Shown here one piece after another: positions 34,618-44,529 of a stretch of DNA of 64,000 nucleotides. This DNA comes from Corylus avellana. Lineage: Eukaryota; Streptophyta; Magnoliopsida; Fagales; Betulaceae. The DNA is taken from positions 10,401,973-10,465,972 of the forward strand of contig NC_081545.1 in assembly GCF_901000735.1 (NCBI RefSeq), read 5' to 3'. The first letter of the stretch is position 1. Every line of letters begins with the position of its first letter. Under the pieces are notes generated by a model, which was not told where the DNA came from, made no database searches, and worked only from the letters and a program-made list of their open reading frames with translations. The position numbers and the translations under genes were made by a program.

Positions 34618-35764
34618 AGAATGGTGCATTCCCTTTGTTCATTTATGACAAAAGGGGGACAAATGTGGGTTAAACTTGACAAACAATATGGTTTTAATTT
34701 GGTGTTTAATTTATCTGCTGAATTTGATTGATGTTTTTATGATGTTTTTGGCTTGTTATTTTGAAACAATGTGGTGTTTATCTTTGTTCATATTTGGCTT
34801 AACCTTAGGTTTGAAATCTTTGAATGTTTGGTTCTCTAGTTCTCTATTTTTAATTGCTTTTGAATTTGGTGCAGTAATGTGTTTTGTGTGACATGTTTCA
34901 GAACCAGGAAAGGGTATGGTGTTTGATTGTGTTTGGCTTAGTGCAACAATAGTTTTTGGTGAATTGTCCAATGACCTAGCATTTAGTCTGGAAGGGTTGC
35001 TCTTGGATTTCCTTGTGTGTAGCTGTTTATGTTGTCCTTGTTCCTTGTGTAAAGTTTTAAACCTTGTTTAGGATTTTGTCATTGAATGGCCAAAGGGAGA
35101 GATTGTTAGGTTTTAGGTTGGCCTAATTCAATGACTTGTCTTATAATGTCCTTGTTGTTGTTGTCCTTCTTTGTGTATTTAAAACTTTGGGAAATAGATT
35201 TTAGGCTCTCAGAGGCTAATTGAAGAAGTCACTATTTTCCCATCAGAAGCCCCGTCAAGACGACACATGTAACAGGGAGTTACTGGTTTCCCATCAGGAG
35301 TGTCATTAGGACGATACATGTAACGGGGAGTCACTATTTTCTCGTCAAGAGCTGCGTCAAGACGGAACATGTAACAGGGAGTTACTGTTTTCTCTTCAAG
35401 AGTGGCGTCAAAATGAGGATGTGACGAGAGTGAAGCTGAAGCTACTGTTTTCTCGTCAGGAACCTCCTCAGAAAGGGACATGTAATGAGACCATAGCTAA
35501 AGCTACTGTTTTCTCGTCAGGAATCTCGTCAAAACGGGACATGTAACGGGACCAATGTTGAAGCTACTATTTTCTCGTAAGAGGCTGCGTTAAGATGAGA
35601 CAAGTGACGGAGAAGAGACATTTGTTCTTCACGTCAGGACGGGACTGCTTTCTCGTTAGGACGAGGGTTGTTTCAAATCTACGAATCTGGCCTTCACGTC
35701 ATAATGAGAAAGTGTCCCATTAAGACGTGACGACAAAAATCTCTTCAAATTTAAGGATTTTGCT

Positions 35765-35797
<33 letters not shown>

Positions 35798-36366
35798 GTA
35801 GACTTTTTGGGCAGTATTTTACTTTGGTTTTTGTTGATAGAAGTCTCGATTTTTCTCTAGGGTTGCTGAGTCTTGGGAGATTGATTCGAGAACGTGATAT
35901 AGCCTTGGGCTGTCCTTTGCTCTTGATTGTTGGCACATTGCCTTGATCCGTTTTGATGACAAGAAGATTGTGGATTTGGTGAAGTTGAAGAAGGAAGTCT
36001 ACCAAAGGGTCGGTGAGAAAATGCACTACATGAAGATGGTTAGAATGGAGACAAGCTAGGACACTTGTTGTTCTTACTAGGTCTAGAGGTCCTCAAGGTT
36101 GTGATTATCGTCTAGTCTGTAACTCTAAATTTTCATATAATGATTTTTCGGGTTTAGCTGTCCCAAAGTGGTTTTCACCTTTGATGTGCTCAAAGGGTTT
36201 TTCACTTTGTAAAAAAATATTGTGTTGTGTTTGCGATGTCGTTTATATTACGTTGTGTTTGTTTCTATTTGATAATTGTTTAGGTTGTTATTCTAATATT
36301 TGACAATTGGAGGTAGAGCACAATCCTAGTAGATCTTTCAGTAACAAATGTCAGGGTGACATGATT

Positions 36367-37376
36367 TTATTTATTTTTTGAAGGGAAAATCATTTCAGTC
36401 TCATTAATTAATGAAGGATCACAAGTATAAAGTTCTTACATCACAGTGCATAAAGCTCTGAAAAAAGCATAGCCGAAGCTACGAGGTTACAACGTCATAG
36501 ATACATAGACAACAATCTTACATTCAAGACCTATCTATGACATCAATATTCGCTAACCCATGACTAATCTTCAATAAGAACAACGGATCTATTCCAGACA
36601 GACTCAACCTATTATATAGGTAGCTCATATTCCTCAGCCCTGGTAACAGAAAACCCCCATGCCAAACTCATCCTACTAGACTTGAAAGCCAGGATATTTT
36701 TCACATCCACAACCAAGGGTCTGGACAAATTCTTATTCAAACAAGTTACAAAGAAATTGCAAAAACAAATTATAAAAACAGAAACAACACAAAAACTAGC
36801 AGACAGCAGCATCGGTGGAGTCGAGGCAAAACCGGCGCACGTGGAGCACGTGCAGGAGAGTGAAGTTTACATGTTGGCGTGTGTAGGCCACGCACTGGAG
36901 CGTGGTGGCAGTGTTGCAAGGAGGAGGGCGGCAACAGGTGGTGGAGAGACTGGAGAACGCAGGGAAGAGGCACGTCGTTGGCCTAGCAAGCCCGAAAGGA
37001 ATAGATCTAGCTTAGAGCAGACCAATCCAACCGAATCTAAAAACCCCCAACGCCACAGAGCAAAGGAAAAATACTATGACTATATGAGGTGGCGAGTCAA
37101 CAAGGTGGAAGGGGTGGCGTGGCTACTTTTGAGGCTGGTGATAGGGCCAAAAAAGAAAAAACAAAGAAAAACATAAAACAAGTGCATAGAAAGCAAAAGA
37201 AGGGGGGAGGGGGGAGGGAAGAGGGATGGGAGGAAGGGGGTTGGAGGAGGGATGGAAAGCCATCCCTCCTCCCTAAGGTAACTCATTGGAGAGGAAAACA
37301 AGAGAGAGGTCAGAGCTTCTCTCTCTAGGGCCGGCTACAAAAAAAATTGCTCTACTAAAAATGGATTTTAATTTTT
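36367..37376 (-). mobile_element. LINE-like insertion, internally short
   Basis: 1,010 bp flanked by a perfect 14-bp duplication AGGGTGACATGATT (36353-36366 and 37377-37390). The plus strand starts T-rich (TTATTTATTTTTTGAAGG), i.e. a minus-strand 3' A-rich tail preceded by TCATTAATTAATGAGACTGAAA-like sequence seen at plant L1 3' ends. Long variable target duplications and an A-rich tail indicate target-primed reverse transcription. No reverse transcriptase is visible, so it is a deleted LINE or a LINE-mobilised sequence. It contains a G-rich run on the plus strand at 37202-37245. Confidence 0.65.
37202..37245 (+). repeat. G-tract cluster with quadruplex potential
   Basis: At least six runs of three or more G within about 44 bases (GGGGGGAGGGGGGAGGGAAG and onward), meeting the usual G-quadruplex pattern. 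It lies within the LINE-like insertion, in what would be its CT-rich 5' part on the minus strand. Confidence 0.7.
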
Positions 37377-38568
37377 AGGGTGACATGATTACGAACATAA
37401 GGCTTTCTTATTTATTAGGCTAAGTTTTTTATTTATTTAAAACATGGGCTAAAGAGGTTTAGAGCAATTAGGCTTGGGATAAAATCTAGAGGCCTAATGA
37501 GCATAAGTGGAACATATAAGGTGAGGGAATATTCACTAGGCATATGTATTGGAGACAAGGAAAAAAGACCTGGGGTAAAACCCAAGCCCAATTCCCAAGG
37601 CAAGCAACCGTATGGCCCAAGGAGAGTTCTCCGTAAACCACACGGCCAATCATGGAGGCTAGGGTTTAAACCCTGGTTGTCCATGCTACTCCTAGTAGGA
37701 CTAAGAGTCTTCTTTTACAAGTTGTCCCACATTGCTAAAATCTTAGAATTCTCTCCTTAGCTATGCATATAATTAGAGAGGAGCATAGGGCTCTCAAATC
37801 AATAAATCAAGTTATCTTGATACATATTTTTGAGAAATTCTCTAAAAATTATAATAGTTCTTTATGTTAACTCACGAAGAAAAAAAGTTTAAAATTTGAA
37901 GAGCCAAATAAGAGACCAGGCTCTTTTGGTTATTATCAGTCATTGGTGAGAAGATCTTGAGGTCTTTGTATCCCTAAGATCTATTGTGTTCTTGAAGAAA
38001 TAAGCACTTGATCTTCATGTTCTTGGAAAAAAAAGAACTTGTTGTTCGTGTTCTTGAAGAAAGAATAAATTGTTCTTCGTGTTCTTGAACAAGAAAGAAC
38101 ATGTTCTTGGAGAACCAAAAAGAATTTTTGTCCAAAGCCAGGAATGGTCGTTGATATCTAAATAAATGTCCTTCGTTCTTGAAATTTAATTTAAAATAAC
38201 AACTGTTTTTCACATGTTCTTCATTCCGCAACGCCCTTAAGGATTTTGGCATGGGAATTTGATTTATTCCGCTACGCAAATATCTGATTTACAATCCTAT
38301 TCCCAACACGTGGGCCTCGAATTTCTACTTTGGTAGGTGCTGTTAGTGGTAAGGAAGTACAAGAAGTGGCATGATCTCCTTGGAAGAGTTCCCCATTAAA
38401 AAATAAAATAAAAAATAAAAAATAAAAACACAAGAAGAACGACAACAATATTTTTGTAAGTAGTTGCTAGTCACTCTTCCCAATTCGTAAGATTATTGGG
38501 TTTGTCAAATAACAATTCAAGAGACAAACACTTAGGTTTGTCATTATAATTATTAAAACCAAACTACA

Positions 38569-38570
<2 letters not shown>

Positions 38571-38629
<59 letters not shown>
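38571..38629. repeat. AT/GT microsatellite
   Basis: (AT)n followed by (GT)n directly next to the foldback element at 38629. Equivalent shorter TA repeats are at 1313-1347, 19738-19760 and 60620-60647 in the sister units. Confidence 0.9.
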
Positions 38630-39191
38630 GGAAAAATATAAAAAAGCCCCCCAAACTACTAGCCGTTTCAATTTTAGCCCCCTAATGTTCAACAAGTGTT
38701 AAAGTAGCCCCTCACACTACCAAACAGTTGCATTTTGGCCACTTCTTTAGTCATTACTGTTAAATAGGATGGAAAATTCAAAACTACGTAGTTTTTTGAG
38801 GTTAAGTTACTAAAATGTCTTTCCAAAAAAAAATCAATGTAAAAAATGCCCCCCAAAACTACGTCGTTTTGAGGAAAAAAAAAAAAAATCTGTGGTTAGG
38901 GATGGCTCGTCGGCCACCCCTAACCACAGATTTTTTTTTTTTTTTTTTTCCTAAAACGACGTAATTTTGGGGGGCATTTTTTAAATTTATTTTTTTCAGA
39001 AGGGCATTTTAGTAACTTAACCTAAAAAAGGGACGTCGTTTTGCATTTTTCATCCAATTTGACGGTGTTCACTAATGGAGTGGCCAAATTGCAACTTTTT
39101 GGTAGTTTGGGGGACTACTTTATCGCTTTCTGAACATTAGGAGCTAAAACGGAAACGTCTAATAGTTTTGGAGGCTTTTTTATATTTTTCC
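38629..39191. mobile_element. Foldback element with arms of about 240 bp
   Basis: Almost the whole 563 bp is one inverted repeat: GGGAAAAATATAAAAAAGCC at the left and its complement GGCTTTTTTATATTTTTCC at the right, with matching blocks inward (ACCAAACAGTTGCATTTTGG/CCAAATTGCAACTTTTTGGT, GGTTAAGTTACTAAAATG/CATTTTAGTAACTTAACC). Even the centre is palindromic (AATCTGTGGTTAGGG...CCCTAACCACAGATT). It cannot code. It lies between the solo LTR and pseudogene D and is absent from the sister units. Confidence 0.85.
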
Positions 39192-39221
39192 ATATATATA
39201 GGGTGAAGGGTGGCCTTCGAA

Positions 39222-41334
39222 TTAAAACTTTTTGTGTGCAGGAACCTCATCTGCGGCTTTGAGCATCATCTAAAAGGCGTTTTCCACGCATGACTTAGAA
39301 CTTTTGGGGATCAAAGAGTCCTTTTTCAATCCCAGCAGTAACCCACAAATTTACCATGTAACTTACTATTGTTATAGTAAGATTCTGCAAACCCATTTTG
39401 AAAACAAAATCTTGTTACAATGGGCCATAAATTATTATGAATCTAATTAAAAGTAATGAGCCCTACAAGTAGTCATCAAAAATGGCACAAAAAAAAGCAC
39501 TCTAGAATTTTTGCACATAAATAACAAAATTTAACACCAAAGAAAACCAAAAAAAAAGTTTAACACCAAAGATTTAAGTAAGTGTAACACTAATAATAAA
39601 GCTAGCCCTTCAATACATGTTATGATTGACAAAATTGACCCAAAAAAAAAAACAAAAAAAGGAAGCTGAATGGTAATGTTATATGGGATATGGCTTGTTG
39701 ATAGTTATCTATTTCAGTTAACAGTTTGAGTATGTAACACTACAGTGCAAAGTCCAATTGTCATAAGAGTCTAGATGTCGATAAGGTGTTTACGCCAACT
39801 TGAAGGTATCGCCAAAAAATTTTAGGAGTTTATCTCCAATTCTATGTCATTGTAATATTTCCAAATAAATGATGGAATGATCAATAAAATAACGCAAAAT
39901 TAATCTCAAAGCTAGTGTTTATAAAATGTTTTGTTTTTCTCAAAATCTAAAAGGTTTAAGTTCCTTTAGAATTTATGGTCTCGGTTCTATTAGAACCTAA
40001 CAATTTATCCGGTTACATGTTTAGCTCAAGTGCTGAAAAAAAAAAAAAAAATTTACAGAAGAGTAGTATTTTCGACCAATGGTTCAGATTTAATTTTATT
40101 TTCTCTTTTACATGAAAAACTTAAAATTCAAACTAAACCGTTTAAAAATTATAGGAGATATGCTAAACTAAAGCCATATTAATGACTAATGAGAAAAGTA
40201 CAAATTAAATCAAATACCCTCTTTATTGGATAATAATTCAAATAAGTGACTTTTAGATAAAAATTTGCCATAAATTATTCATCCCTATCTATGAGAAGGT
40301 GGTCACACACTAATTAATGTTGATTTTTTTTTTTTTCTATCAAAAGTAACAAATTGTCACAAAATAAAAGGACTAATTGCATTGTATGAGTATTATATAT
40401 TACTTGAGCTAAACTAGGTGTCATAAAATAAAAGCCTTTAAGCGGATGATTAGCCATAAACACTTGTTCCATTAGCCCAATCATGTTTGAGATCGTCATA
40501 TTGGAGTTCCTCAATGTCCCATGAACATATCTAGCAGCTATCTGCAGTACCCAACATGCCCAAATTATGAGAAATTTCTAATATGGCAATTCAAAAATAA
40601 AATTCATTCCAAATTTCACCTTTTTTTATTTATTTAGGACACAAAAATTTGATTATGTACTATTATATATGTTGCTTAGCAATTTTTTTGAAGAACCTGT
40701 TTTCGAAATTTCACATAGCTTTAGCATATCACAACTTGCCTAGAATTAATAAACCCAGCTATTTGCTCTACAATTTTCTAAAGTTTGTTTTTTTATTTTT
40801 TATTTTATTTTTTTTTTCTGAGATTACAAACAGGGAATGGGGGAAGGTTTGTGCAACAATAAGCTCCGATACAACCTAGTCTGTGCATATAAACGAAACA
40901 TATTGTGTGTGATAAATGGGTGCTAAAAGTTGCATTATTTTATAAACAAAGAAATATTGTTCAAGATGAATAAGATCATGCATGTACCTCTGGGCCACTT
41001 TCTTCACAATGTCCAAAAGCCTATCAATGAAATAAACGCCTAATGAGGTTCTCCTCTTCTTGATTATCGTTTGTGCTTCCAACACATACTCAAGTGGGTT
41101 TGAGGATTAAGGATCATTAAACGTTGGTATTGGTACATGCAAGATGGCAATTCGGTTCCCCCATGGTGCCTCTGAGTCTCCCACCATCTCCTTGATTGAT
41201 TTATAGTTCATAACTTTCCTAGTGTTGAGCAACACCAATGTTGCAGAATCTGAATTGCTTGATTTATGGCTTATCTCTTGCATGCATAACCGGGTTCCAT
41301 AGAAGATCATCCCAACAATTATATCATTCATCGT
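39222..41334 (-). pseudogene. WSD1-like: WSD1-like copy D, exons 3-5, inactivated
   Basis: Exon 3 (41334-40988, 347 bp), exon 4 (40541-40404, 138 bp) and exon 5 (39384-39222, 163 bp) keep their splice sites. Damage: a Lys codon has become TAA in exon 3 (NDP-stop-SSNP), the same 4-bp loss near the KKLKGPE end as copy C, a 1-bp insertion in exon 5, and a TAG in place of CAG in the NAFQMM stretch. Exons 1-2 are absent: intron-2-like sequence runs to about 43771, where unit E begins. It is therefore a 5'-truncated, non-functional duplicate of the acyltransferase. Confidence 0.9.
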
Positions 41335-41620
41335 CTGCACTTTGGAAAATAAAATTCAAATGAAACAATCTATTAACAAAAGTATATACTCTAAGCATTG
41401 ATTTTGCTGAAACTAGCCAAAGTTAATTAGGAAATATTGTTATGTCTATTGCACGTTAGCCGGTAGGTAACTATCAGATGCACAAATTATAAATTTTACC
41501 ATGAAATGGAGATGATTCTTATTCTGAAACTACGACCTTTCCCAACTTCACCAAGCCCAGGATTTTCTTTTGTGACTTTAGTATGGTTTCCTAATTTTGA
41601 TTGAATTAATTTATGTAACT

Positions 41621-42614
41621 AGGGTCGGCAATTTTGACACGACCTGCGAACCTGACACGAACAAGACACGAAAAAACAGGTATTGGGTTTGGGCTTATCG
41701 GGTTCTGATCGTAATCGGGTCTACCCGATTAAGACCCGGTAATTTCGTGTCTGATGGGTCGACTCGGCGGGTTTGGCGGGTTGACCCGCTAGACCCGGTT
41801 TTTTTTTTTTTTTTTTTTTTTTTTTTCTTCTTCTTCTTCTTCAGGATAAGGCAGACGGCAGATCTGCCAGTCTGCCTCTCTCACACATCACTCGATCTCT
41901 ACTTGCTCTCTCTCTCTCAAGTGACAGTCTCGGTCTCTCAGACTCTCACTCTCCCTCCGTCTCAGCTTCTCCCGACTCTCCCTCTCGAGTCTCGGTTCTC
42001 TCTCTCTCGGGTCTCCCTCCTGACCGTCGCCGTCCTCACCGATATTTCCTGCCAAACAAACAAAGCTTTAGAGATTACTGGTATGGAGATTTTCTACTAG
42101 TTTATAAGCTTGGTAAGGATGATCAGCACTGAACTAAATTTTCTCACTCTGCCCCCCCCCCCCCCAAAAAAAACCAAACAAACAAAGAGGAAAAAGGATG
42201 GAAAGAGACCTTCTTTCTCGGTCTCTGCAACTGCAATGGCGTTTCACAGATTCACAGACCCACAAAGCCCAAATCAAAACCAAAATCCCTAATCCTCTTG
42301 CTCTTACCCGCCATAGCAGCAATTGCCCTCTTGTTCCTCTTCTCTTCCCTCATTTCCATAAATGGGTTCTCTTCATATATTACAATTTTTTATTTTTTTA
42401 TATTTTTATTCTATAGTTTAGGGTTTTAACGGGTTGTGTCTAACCGATTAGACCCGGTTATTTTAAACGGGTAAAACGGGTCATTTCGGGTTACCCGGCT
42501 ATTTTCGTGTCAAACCCGATTACTCGTTTAGCTAAACGGTTCGTGTCTGTGTATAGGCTAATCGTGTAATGGGTACCCGCGGGTCGTGTCAAGTACCCAT
42601 TTTGCCACCCTTAA
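41621..42614. mobile_element. Non-autonomous hAT-like element with CT-rich passenger
   Basis: 994-bp insertion with the 8-bp repeat ATGTAACT on both sides (41613-41620 and 42615-42622), at a site that is uninterrupted in copies B, C and E. The ends are inverted: AGGGTCGGCAATTTTGACACGAC versus TAAGGGTGGCAAAATGGGTA...TGACACGAC. Subterminal motifs such as GGGTCTACCCG and ACCCGGTT repeat in inverted form. The middle (41840-42360) is a CT-rich stretch with TTCTTCTTC and CTCTCTC runs of unknown origin. No transposase. Confidence 0.75.
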
Positions 42615-42622
42615 ATGTAACT

Positions 42623-43758
42623 AAAGATGCCCAGAAACATTTATTTCAAGTAGGGTTAATGGGGCCGAAACATTTATTTCACAGCCCGTATAATAGAGAA
42701 TCACTGCCCATCTGTAGCTATCTGTCGTGGATGGTCAAACATGATGACCTGTCTTTTAAACATTTAAAATATGTTACAAAAAACTTGGTGACCAATAAAT
42801 GTAAGTGAACTTGGAAACCAAGAACTTAGGACGGAGGTTATATTCAAGTTCCCATGAAAATGGTGTTGAATGGTTCAAGTTTTGAAATCAGATTGGGAAA
42901 CAAAACATTGCCTTCGAAAAGTGTAAGAAATATTTCTTGGTATGGTGGACCCAAGGGCCAATCGAAAATTCTCTCTTGCTCGCTTTCCTTTGATCCTGTA
43001 GACAAGATCACACGTCAAGAGGATTCACCAGGTGATGGCCAGTGACTCCTCCTCCGATGCTTAAGTTAGTGCTTGTGTAGACTTAGTATAAAGCTTAGTA
43101 TGCCGTTTAGTCTGTTACCTCTCTCTTCAGAGAATAGGTCTTTTATAGCCGATCATGTTGGTGCGTAACGGTTGGAGGAGTTTCATGTTCCCTATCCATT
43201 ATAGTTGATATGAAACCATTATCGCCATTAATAGGATTCCGAGGATGGCGCATAACCATCGAGAGTTCTTTTAAGGGAAAAGTGTAACCGTTCTAAGGAT
43301 CTTGACACATGTGAGATGTCCCTATAGTCGGAGCACGTTCTGACTGTAACGGGCATATTTGGTCATTAAATATAAAAGATTTGGTCCAGTGTATTCTCGA
43401 ATTTGAGCAAGTGGCCCGAGCGTTCAAGAGACGACACTATATCTATGGACTTCGTATTGGACCGCACCCACAAAGCCCACATGAGCGTATTGGGTTTCTT
43501 GGGGACGCCAGATCCTTGGCCCATGAGTCTTAATGGTGAATTTATGTGTAACAATGCTGAATGGTTTAAGTTTTCAAATCAGATTGGAAAACAAAACATT
43601 GCCTTCGAAAGTGTTAGAAATATTTCTTGTTCGAGTGAGAGTGCAGACAATTTTAACATCGGGACAAAATTTGAAGGATGTTTGATATTTCATGCAAAAG
43701 GTCAAAAAGGTCAAACAAATTGTAACGTTCGAAACTTCAAACCACGTCTGAAGTGGAA
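42623..43758. other. Copy D intron-2-like sequence with a repeated block and unique insert
   Basis: A block of about 75 bp (TTTGAAATCAGATTGG...AGAAATATTTCTTG) occurs at 42865-42938 and again at 43557-43628. Between them are about 620 bases absent from copies B, C and E, with LTR-like flavour but no recognised ends or coding. Confidence 0.55.
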
Positions 43759-44264
43759 CTTAAAAATGCAGTTAAACAAATTGTGTCGACGGGTCCCACG
43801 AGCCATCGACACAGTATATTGTTAATACCATATATATGGACCATATGGAATGGAGTTTTACTTCAATTATTTGATGTGATTTGCCAAACAGGCTGCCTAT
43901 GATTTGATGGGTATTCGGACAAAATAGTTCAACAGCTAATAACAATCCCAACTTGGAAGCCTAGAGTAGTTTAAAACAATTTTACATTTTCATACATTTC
44001 AAAAAGTTAAGACAATATTTCTACCACACATGACAATATCCCACCTTAGATTATCAAAATGTGACATTTTCACAACATTGAACATTGACTAATATAAATT
44101 TATAAGGTCTCCTTAAATTTTGATATTAAGAAATAATGGTAGATACTATATTTTTATTTTGACATTATTGACTGTCAACTAAAAATGGCTTAATCATTGT
44201 TAAATAAAACAATAAGAAACCACAGCAACTGCCAGGATACAAAGGAAAAAGCCAACCCCACCTA
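43759..44264. other. Start of unit E spacer, left flank of the hAT element
   Basis: Matches the reverse complement of 7388-7885 and resembles 14047-15010. The junction with copy D sequence is near 43772. No gene seen. Confidence 0.7.
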
Positions 44265-44490
44265 TAGGGGTGTAAGCGAGCTAATACAACTCGACAGCTC
44301 GCTCGATACGCGCTCGGTTAAGCTCGATCCGAACTCGAGCTCGACACTGTACAAGCCCGCTTGTTACTGTTAAAACCCGCTCGATTAGTTAGTGATACAT
44401 ACCCGGCTCGCTCGATAAAACTCGACGGGGACTCGTAAGCTCGATTCGTTTAAGACTCGAACCGGCTCGTTAGCACGACTCGTTAGCTCG

Positions 44491-44492
<2 letters not shown>

Positions 44493-44527
<35 letters not shown>
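44493..44527. repeat. (TA)n microsatellite in hAT element
   Basis: A TA dinucleotide run immediately inside the left subterminal GCTCG repeats. Confidence 0.9.

Positions 44528-44529
<2 letters not shown>

Larger units (their letters stand above)
30483..36340 (+). mobile_element. Pol-less Copia-type LTR retrotransposon
   Basis: 5' LTR 30483-31690 and 3' LTR 35104-36340 (about 1.2 kb each), both ending GATCTTTCA. A 5-bp duplication GTAAC flanks it (30478-30482 and 36341-36345). The primer-binding site TTGATATCAAAGC (31692) resembles the initiator-Met type used by Copia elements, and the purine tract AAAGGGAGAGA (35091-35102) precedes the 3' LTR. The 3.4-kb interior has a decayed gag and a second ORF-like region but no protease, integrase or reverse transcriptase that I can recognise. 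It is a non-autonomous TR-GAG-like derivative. LTR divergence and many stops indicate an old copy. Confidence 0.8.
29504..38308 (+). mobile_element. Solo LTR (about 1.9 kb) interrupted by Copia and LINE-like insertions
   Basis: The ends are TGTTGAGATTATGCCC (29504) and TTCCCAACA (38308), flanked by a perfect 5-bp duplication CGTGG (29499-29503 and 38309-38313). Sister unit flanks read straight through this site. Removing the nested Copia element (30483-36345 with its target duplication) and the LINE-like insertion (36367-37390) leaves 29504-30482 plus 37391-38308, about 1.9 kb, with TG..CA ends and no primer-binding site or coding sequence. I read this as a solo LTR left by recombination. The orientation is assumed. 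Confidence 0.7.

Noticed and set aside
36682..37328. Frames of 164 and 79 codons within 36367-37376
   Set aside because: They lie antisense within a LINE-like insertion and show Gly/Arg/Lys low complexity from the purine-rich tract. No domain recognised.
41597..42416. 167-codon Ser/Leu-rich frame and neighbours
   Set aside because: They start in copy D intron sequence and run across the MITE end, a poly-T run and CT-rich filler. Explained by composition.
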